Positions 6,781 through 10,662 of a DNA stretch of 10,662 nt are shown here, piece after piece (position 1 is the first letter of the stretch; each line of letters begins with the position of its first letter). The position numbers and the translations under genes are program-made. Source of the stretch: Caldilineae bacterium (GTDB lineage Bacteria; Chloroflexota; Anaerolineae; J102). Below the pieces are notes generated by a model. The model was given only the letters and a program-made list of their open reading frames with translations. It had not been told where the DNA came from and made no database searches. The DNA is taken from NCBI GenBank assembly GCA_011192085.1, contig DUEQ01000523.1, positions 5,682 through 16,343 of the forward strand. Reading direction: 5' to 3'.

Positions 6781-6868
6781 GCAGATGGCGCTGAAACATG
6801 CAGATTGTCGCTGATTATCCTGGTTTTATTTTTCATCTGCAGAAGTCCGTTATTCCTGCGACATCTGC
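6781..6868. repeat. Intergenic GCAGAT/ATCTGC inverted-repeat element
   Basis: Two GCAGAT copies (6781-6786 and 6800-6805) face two CATCTGC copies (6834-6840 and 6862-6868) across an AT-rich centre (TTTTATTTTTC near 6823-6833). The 160-base gap between wecB and the next GT4 gene is clearly more AT-rich than the genes around it. The pattern resembles the 'CGCAGAT...ATCTGCG' intergenic repeats seen in several environmental bacterial genomes, but this copy is degenerate. It could fold as RNA, be a decayed mobile repeat, or carry promoter elements for wecB. Confidence 0.45.
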
Positions 6869-6875
6869 GTTCGAT

Positions 6876-8129
6876 CTACGGCAGAGCCGCTTCGATTCGC
6901 GCGATCTCCAGGTTGATGCGCTCTTCCCAGGTGTGGAGGATGCTGTCTGCGTAGTGGGCTGCATTCGCGGCTAGACGCGCCCGCAGCGCGTCATCCAACA
7001 ACAGGGTCAACAGTGCATCGGGGATGCGTTGAAGTTGGTCGGGTGGGATGAGAAGGCCGTTCTCGCCGTCGCGCACCATATCCGCGGTGTGCCCGTTGTT
7101 CAGCGCCACCACAGGGAGACCTGAGAGCATGGCCTCCAGGGTGCTGTTGCCGATGTTGCCGTAATCGTAGAAGGCGGCGAAGAGATCGGCCGCGTGAAAA
7201 TAGGCGGGGAGTCTGTCTCGAGTGACGAAGCCATCGAACCGGACCGCATGCTCAACGCCTAGTCGCTGGGTCAACGCCTCCAGATGGTGACGGGTGGGGC
7301 CATCGCCCAGGATGATCACGCGGGTCTCGGGCGCGCGGGTCAGCGTTTGGGGCAGGGCGTGAATCAGCCGCTCGGGGTGTTTCCAGTTCACAAGCTGGGA
7401 GACCCACAGGATCACCTTCGCCTCGGGGGATAACCCCAGCTCGCGGCGCAACGCCCCTTTGTCGTAAGATCGTTGAAAGCGGGATTTGTCGATGCCGTTG
7501 CGGAACATCCAGATGCGTTCCCTGGGCACGCCCAGCTCTCGCTGAATGTCGTCCGCATGGATGGTGCCGTCGTCGGTGACAATGAGGGCTTCTGCCGGAA
7601 GTTTGAAGGCCAGAAGTTCGTCGAAACGGGCCAGGTAAAGCTTCAGAGGCGAGCCTGTCCATTGGGTGATGGGGCTGCCCATGATGCGGGAGAATAGGGG
7701 GAGATGGCGTTTTCGAGCCACCCGCCAGGCAGGAGGAATGCCGGGGTTGTTGACGCCGTAGAGGAAGCGGGGGGGGTGCGTTCGGGCCACTTGATCCGCG
7801 CGACGGGCCGCGCCCCACACGAAGCTCAGCCAGAGCGTGCGAAAGGTGAGATGCCGTCGCCAGGCGTTTTGATCCTGGGAGATGTGGGTGAGGAAGGAGT
7901 GGAACGCGTCGAATTCCCCAGCGCCGGGCGCGATGGCGAGATGGACGTAGTGGATGTGCAGGCCTTCCCACACATCCTCTTCCAGGCCGGGGCGATTCGT
8001 CGCTGTAACCACATGCACCTCATAGCCCGCGCGCTGGAATCCTTCCAAAATGGCGTACACTGTGCGTTTGCCCCGCCATGGGCCACCTTCCCAAATAAAA
8101 GGGGTGACGACCAGGACGTTCTTCGCCAT
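6876..8129 (-). CDS. Glycosyltransferase family 4 (GT-B fold)
   Basis: This 417-residue protein has the two-domain GT-B layout. The N-terminal half begins V-L-V-V-T-P-F-I-W-E-G-G-P-W-R-G-K-R (5-22), the sugar-acceptor side glycine loop. N-G-I-D (211-214) marks the hinge. The C-terminal half has W-V-S-Q-L-V-N-W-K-H-P-E-R-L-I (242-256, with the conserved Lys250), I-L-G-D-G-P (273-278), F-D-G-F-V (298-302) and N-S-T-L-E-A-M-L-S-G-L-P-V-V (328-341, Glu332). The first Glu of a canonical EX7E motif is replaced, the segment reading Y-D-Y-G-N-I-G before N-S-T-L-E. It is likely a cytoplasmic glycosyltransferase for an envelope glycan; donor unknown. Its ATG follows the psuG stop by 7 nt with no strong ribosome site, suggesting co-transcription and coupling with psuG. 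Confidence 0.92.
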   Translation of the reverse strand: MAKNVLVVTPFIWEGGPWRGKRTVYAILEGFQRAGYEVHVVTATNRPGLEEDVWEGLHIHYVHLAIAPGAGEFDAFHSFLTHISQDQNAWRRHLTFRTLWLSFVWGAARRADQVARTHPPRFLYGVNNPGIPPAWRVARKRHLPLFSRIMGSPITQWTGSPLKLYLARFDELLAFKLPAEALIVTDDGTIHADDIQRELGVPRERIWMFRNGIDKSRFQRSYDKGALRRELGLSPEAKVILWVSQLVNWKHPERLIHALPQTLTRAPETRVIILGDGPTRHHLEALTQRLGVEHAVRFDGFVTRDRLPAYFHAADLFAAFYDYGNIGNSTLEAMLSGLPVVALNNGHTADMVRDGENGLLIPPDQLQRIPDALLTLLLDDALRARLAANAAHYADSILHTWEERINLEIARIEAALP

Positions 8130-8136
8130 AAGCCGA

Positions 8137-8991
8137 TTACCGAAGCGCCCGCGCGATGGCCGCGGCCAGGCGGGCGTTGTTTTCCAACAGAGCCAGATTC
8201 GCGCGCAGCGCGGCCTCGCCTGTGTGCTCAGCGATATGAGCCAGCAAGAAGGGCGTGATCGCTTTTCCCTTCACGCCCGCGGCGTCGGCCGCGGCCAGCG
8301 CCTCCTCGATGGCGGCGTTGGCGACATCCTCATCCAGCGCGGCCTCCTCGGGCACGGGCGCCGCCACCAGCATGCCCGTGCGCAGGCCCAATTGGCGGTG
8401 CGCCTTCCAGATGGCGGCCACCTCCTCGGGGGTATCGCAGCGCGCATCCACGGCCAGGCCTGAGCTACGCGTGTAGAACGCGGGCAGTTCATCCACGCCG
8501 TAACCGATGACGGGCACGCCCAGGGTCTCCAGCCGCTCGCGGGTGCGGGGCAGATCGAGGATGGCCTTGGCTCCGGCGCAGACCACGAGCACGGGGATGG
8601 CGGCCAGTGCGGTCAAATCCGCGGACTCATCGTAATCCTCCCCGCGGTGCACGCCGCCCAGGCCGCCCGTGGCGAAGACCTGAATGCCGTGGCGATGGGC
8701 CACCCACATGGTGGTGGCCACAGTGGTGGCGGCATGCAGCCCGCGCGCGGCCACGATGGCGATATCCCGCAGGGAGGCCTTGATCACATCCTCCCCGCGG
8801 GCGAAGTAAGCGATCTGTTCGGGCGTGAGCCCAGCCACGGGCTCACCCTGCCAGAAGCCGCAGGTGCGGGCCTCGGCTCCCGCCGCGCGCACCACCTCTT
8901 CGAGATGAAGCGCGGTCTCATAGTTGCGGGGATAGGGCAGGCCGTGGGCGATGACGGTGGATTCGAGGGCGACTCGCGCGTGTTGGGACAT
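8137..8991 (-). CDS. psuG: Pseudouridine-5'-phosphate glycosidase
   Basis: The protein is 284 residues, slightly shorter than the roughly 300 usual in the family, and appears complete. Family motifs occur in order: A-L-E-S-T-V-I-A-H-G-L-P-Y-P (8-21, Glu10), V-I-K-A-S-L-R-D (69-76, Lys71), F-A-T-G-G-L-G-G-V-H-R-G (106-117), S-A-D-L (123-126), V-C-A-G-A-K-A-I-L-D (137-146, Lys142), and V-P-V-I-G-Y (153-158). By spacing, Glu10, Lys71 and Lys142 correspond to Glu31, Lys93 and Lys166 of the E. coli enzyme, where the last lysine forms the covalent ribose adduct. It splits pseudouridine 5'-phosphate into uracil and ribose 5-phosphate in the cytoplasm. The usual partner kinase PsuK (PfkB family) is not in the window. 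It starts 30 nt after the MFS gene stop and lacks an obvious Shine-Dalgarno. Confidence 0.95.
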   Translation of the reverse strand: MSQHARVALESTVIAHGLPYPRNYETALHLEEVVRAAGAEARTCGFWQGEPVAGLTPEQIAYFARGEDVIKASLRDIAIVAARGLHAATTVATTMWVAHRHGIQVFATGGLGGVHRGEDYDESADLTALAAIPVLVVCAGAKAILDLPRTRERLETLGVPVIGYGVDELPAFYTRSSGLAVDARCDTPEEVAAIWKAHRQLGLRTGMLVAAPVPEEAALDEDVANAAIEEALAAADAAGVKGKAITPFLLAHIAEHTGEAALRANLALLENNARLAAAIARALR

Positions 8992-9021
8992 AAGGGATGT
9001 TGGGAAGTGGGAATAGAGAGG

Positions 9022-10380
9022 TTAGATGATCACGCCCGTGGGATCGTTGCCCGCATCGAGCATGGCCTTGCGCACGTTGACGGGGATGAGCAGCGCCAGG
9101 CCGATGATGAAAAACGCGATGATGGAAAGGATGGCGACGCGAGAGCTGCCCGTGAACTGCACCGCGGCCGCGAACACCAGCGGTCCAATCCACGACGTGC
9201 CCCGCTCGCTGATCTCATAGAATCCGAAGAACTCCGATTCGTTCTGGCGGGGGATGAGCTGAGAGAATAGGGAGCGGCTGAGGGCCTGAGACCCGCCCAT
9301 GACCAGCGCCACGAACACGCCGAGAAGGAAAAGCTGCCAGATCTGATGCAGGAGGGCGTAGGCGTAGATGACGATGCCCGCCCAGATGACCAGGGAAAGC
9401 AGGATGGATTTTTTGGCCCCGATGCGCTGCGCCAACCAGCCAAAGGCCAGCGCGCCGAAGAACGCGATGAACTGGATCATGAGGATGAGGATCATAAGCA
9501 CATCCGCTTCCGCTCCCAGCTCCGATGCCGCGAACAGAGTCGCCACCACAATGACGGTTTGAATGCCGTCGTTGTAGATGAGGTAGGCGACGAGGTATTT
9601 CAGGGTCTCTGGATAATCGCGATGGATGGTCTTCAGGGTGCGGAGGATCTGCTTGACGCCCTGGGAGAGGTAGTTTTCGCCCGGCGGAAGCTTCTTCAGG
9701 GGCGGGCGCTGGCGCAGATGGCGGGCGGGGAACGCCAGGGTGAAGAGCAACCACCAGGCGCCCGCCAGGGCCAGGCCAAGACGCACAGCCAGTCCCTTGT
9801 CCTCCATCAGGGTGAACAATCCCAACGCGATGGCCAGGGCAATGCCTCCGCCCAGATACCCAAGCGCCCAACCGTAGGAGCTCACCTGATCCCGCTCCAT
9901 GGGTTCAGCGATATCGGGCAGGAACGCGTTGTAGAGCACCACGGCCGCGCCAAAGGAAAGGTTGGCGATGACGAACAGCAGACCCCCCATCACCACAGCG
10001 CCATTGGTTCCCAGGAAGGCGATGTCGGGCGTGACGAAGAAGAGCAACAGCGTGGCTATCGCGCCGATGAACGCGAAGAACAGCATCAACCTCTTTTTCA
10101 GTCGAGAATAGTCGGCGATGGCCCCGAGGATGGGCAGGAAGATAACCTGGAGGACGACCGAGGCCGAGACCATGGTAGGGAAGAAAGCGTCGGGTTCGAA
10201 TTGAAAGCCCAGGAATTGCACGCTGCCCGCGCTTTGCGCGAGGTTGGAGAGATAGGGCCCCAGCAGCGTGGTGACGACGATGGTGCTAAACGCGGAGTTG
10301 GCCCAATCGTACATGGCCCAACTGCGCACTTCCTGGCGGCTGGTTTCCACCGGTCGATGTGCAGCCAAGGCTTCGCCCAT
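9022..10380 (-). CDS. UMF1-family (Atg22-like) MFS transporter
   Basis: The ATG at 10380 gives 452 residues and is preceded by TAGGAG eight bases upstream; the frame is open to 10476 but that part spans the promoter. W-A-M-Y-D-W-A-N-S-A-F (21-31) at the start of helix 1 is the signature of the UMF1/Atg22-like branch. The MFS motif-A-like loop G-A-I-A-D-Y-S-R-L-K-K-R is at 86-97, L-Y-N-A-F-L-P-D-I at 149-157, Y-L-I-Y-N-D-G-I-Q-T at 266-275, and G-G-S-Q-A-L-S-R-S-L-F followed by E-F-F-G-F-Y at 362-388, all typical of this family. About twelve hydrophobic segments are present, with a polar central loop at 220-260. Family members export or import small molecules; substrates of bacterial members are mostly unknown. 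Its position directly upstream of psuG allows a nucleoside or nucleobase substrate, an inference only. Confidence 0.92.
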   Translation of the reverse strand: MGEALAAHRPVETSRQEVRSWAMYDWANSAFSTIVVTTLLGPYLSNLAQSAGSVQFLGFQFEPDAFFPTMVSASVVLQVIFLPILGAIADYSRLKKRLMLFFAFIGAIATLLLFFVTPDIAFLGTNGAVVMGGLLFVIANLSFGAAVVLYNAFLPDIAEPMERDQVSSYGWALGYLGGGIALAIALGLFTLMEDKGLAVRLGLALAGAWWLLFTLAFPARHLRQRPPLKKLPPGENYLSQGVKQILRTLKTIHRDYPETLKYLVAYLIYNDGIQTVIVVATLFAASELGAEADVLMILILMIQFIAFFGALAFGWLAQRIGAKKSILLSLVIWAGIVIYAYALLHQIWQLFLLGVFVALVMGGSQALSRSLFSQLIPRQNESEFFGFYEISERGTSWIGPLVFAAAVQFTGSSRVAILSIIAFFIIGLALLIPVNVRKAMLDAGNDPTGVII

Positions 10381-10444
10381 GATCTTGCTCCTATCGAGAA
10401 CGAGGAATGAGGGAAGAGGATGAGAACGGCGTTTTGAGATTCCT

Positions 10445-10472
10445 ATGATAGCACAACCGCCCAGATTTTCAC
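10445..10472 (-). promoter_or_regulatory. Probable promoter for the MFS-psuG-GT4 unit
   Basis: The minus strand has a TATCAT -10 box (10445-10450) with TG one base upstream (extended -10) and a weak -35 GTGAAA (10467-10472) at 16 bases. This gives a leader of about 60 nt before the ATG at 10380. The -35 region is shared with a possible divergent promoter on the plus strand. Confidence 0.5.
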
Positions 10473-10495
10473 GCACGCCCGGTTCCGGGTATCAT
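10466..10495 (+). promoter_or_regulatory. Possible divergent promoter for the 10524 ORF
   Basis: The plus strand has TTTTCA (10466-10471) and TATCAT (10490-10495) at an 18-base spacing, followed by AAGGAGG at 10509-10515. The -35 overlaps that of the minus-strand promoter. An inverted repeat CCCGG-TT-CCGGG (10478-10489) lies in the spacer and could be an operator for both directions. The match is modest. Confidence 0.35.
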
Positions 10496-10523
10496 TACGG
10501 CCAGTTGAAAGGAGGATGGGCGA

Positions 10524-10628
10524 TTGACCATGGACGAGGAAAGCGTCGGCTGTCCGATGTCCAAAGTCCAATGGCTATTGAAGCTCGATGAATGCACTTG
10601 TCATTTGATGGAGGGTGGCGATCTCTGA
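10524..10628 (+). CDS. Candidate short ORF, Cys-containing 34-residue peptide
   Basis: A consensus ribosome binding site AAGGAGG (10509-10515) precedes a TTG at 10524 by 8 nt; an in-frame ATG follows at 10530. The frame ends at a TGA (10626-10628), encoding 34 residues (32 from the ATG). It is acidic at the N-terminus (M-D-E-E), has a Cys-Pro-Met at 10-12, an amphipathic-looking V-Q-W-L-L-K-L-D-E, and Cys-Thr-Cys-His at 24-27. No family is recognised. Three cysteines and one histidine in such a short peptide could bind a metal, but this is a guess. It could instead be a chance frame in a leader transcript of a gene beyond the right edge. It is divergent from the MFS gene. Confidence 0.35.
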   Translation: MTMDEESVGCPMSKVQWLLKLDECTCHLMEGGDL

Positions 10629-10662
10629 ACGCCATGGGCTCTCCTCTATCCGGGGTAAACGG

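Noticed and set aside
9346..10410. Long plus-strand open frame (354 codons) antisense to the MFS transporter
   Set aside because: It mirrors the MFS gene and has an unnatural Asp/Glu/Gln/His/Arg-rich composition with no domain; the minus-strand frame has clear family motifs. Long antisense frames are expected in GC-rich genes.
1..10662. CRISPR array, tRNA, rRNA, transposase or integrase
   Set aside because: No regularly spaced direct repeats, tRNA-like cloverleaf, rRNA signature or mobile-element protein motif was seen by eye on either strand.

Overview
The window is GC-rich, gene-dense bacterial DNA. Nine of the ten well-supported larger genes and one micro-gene lie on the minus strand. A mix of a MurJ/MviN flippase, DUF4013 and DUF2085 membrane proteins, GT4 glycosyltransferases and an MBOAT suggests a Chloroflexota (Anaerolineae-like) chromosome. 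That placement is inferred from gene content and base composition only. No rRNA, tRNA, CRISPR array or insertion sequence is visible, and no gap exceeds 300 bases.

Layout from left to right. Positions 1-540 (+) hold the C-terminal part of a MurJ-type flippase, which converges with the next gene 19 nt away. Positions 560-3332 (-) look like one transcription unit, read right to left from a good promoter at 3394-3421. It encodes a DUF4013 membrane protein, a small lipoprotein whose start overlaps the DUF4013 stop, a 35-residue single-pass microprotein (2085-2192), and a DltB/AlgI-like membrane-bound O-acyltransferase. The microprotein ends in Trp-Ile-Tyr-Gln-Gly-Phe. This resembles the C-terminal tyrosine 'acyl shuttle' hexapeptide of DltX, the MBOAT partner in teichoic acid D-alanylation. 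The MBOAT's own C-terminus has no tyrosine, so the pair looks like a split MBOAT/shuttle system for acylating an extracytoplasmic polymer. No dltA, dltC or dltD is present in the window.

Positions 3413-6715 (-) carry a DUF2085 membrane protein, a GT4 glycosyltransferase with its own promoter and a structured leader, and a non-hydrolysing UDP-GlcNAc 2-epimerase (wecB type). Positions 6876-10380 (-) carry a second GT4 glycosyltransferase, pseudouridine-5'-phosphate glycosidase (psuG) and a UMF1-family (Atg22-like) MFS transporter, tightly spaced and led by a promoter near 10445-10472. A divergent short ORF with a consensus ribosome binding site lies at 10524-10628 (+).

Taken together the window is mostly about the cell envelope: making ManNAc-type sugar nucleotide, glycosyl transfer, lipid-linked precursor flipping, and O-acylation of a surface polymer. 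A nucleoside-salvage gene (psuG) and a transporter sit upstream of the glycosylation genes.
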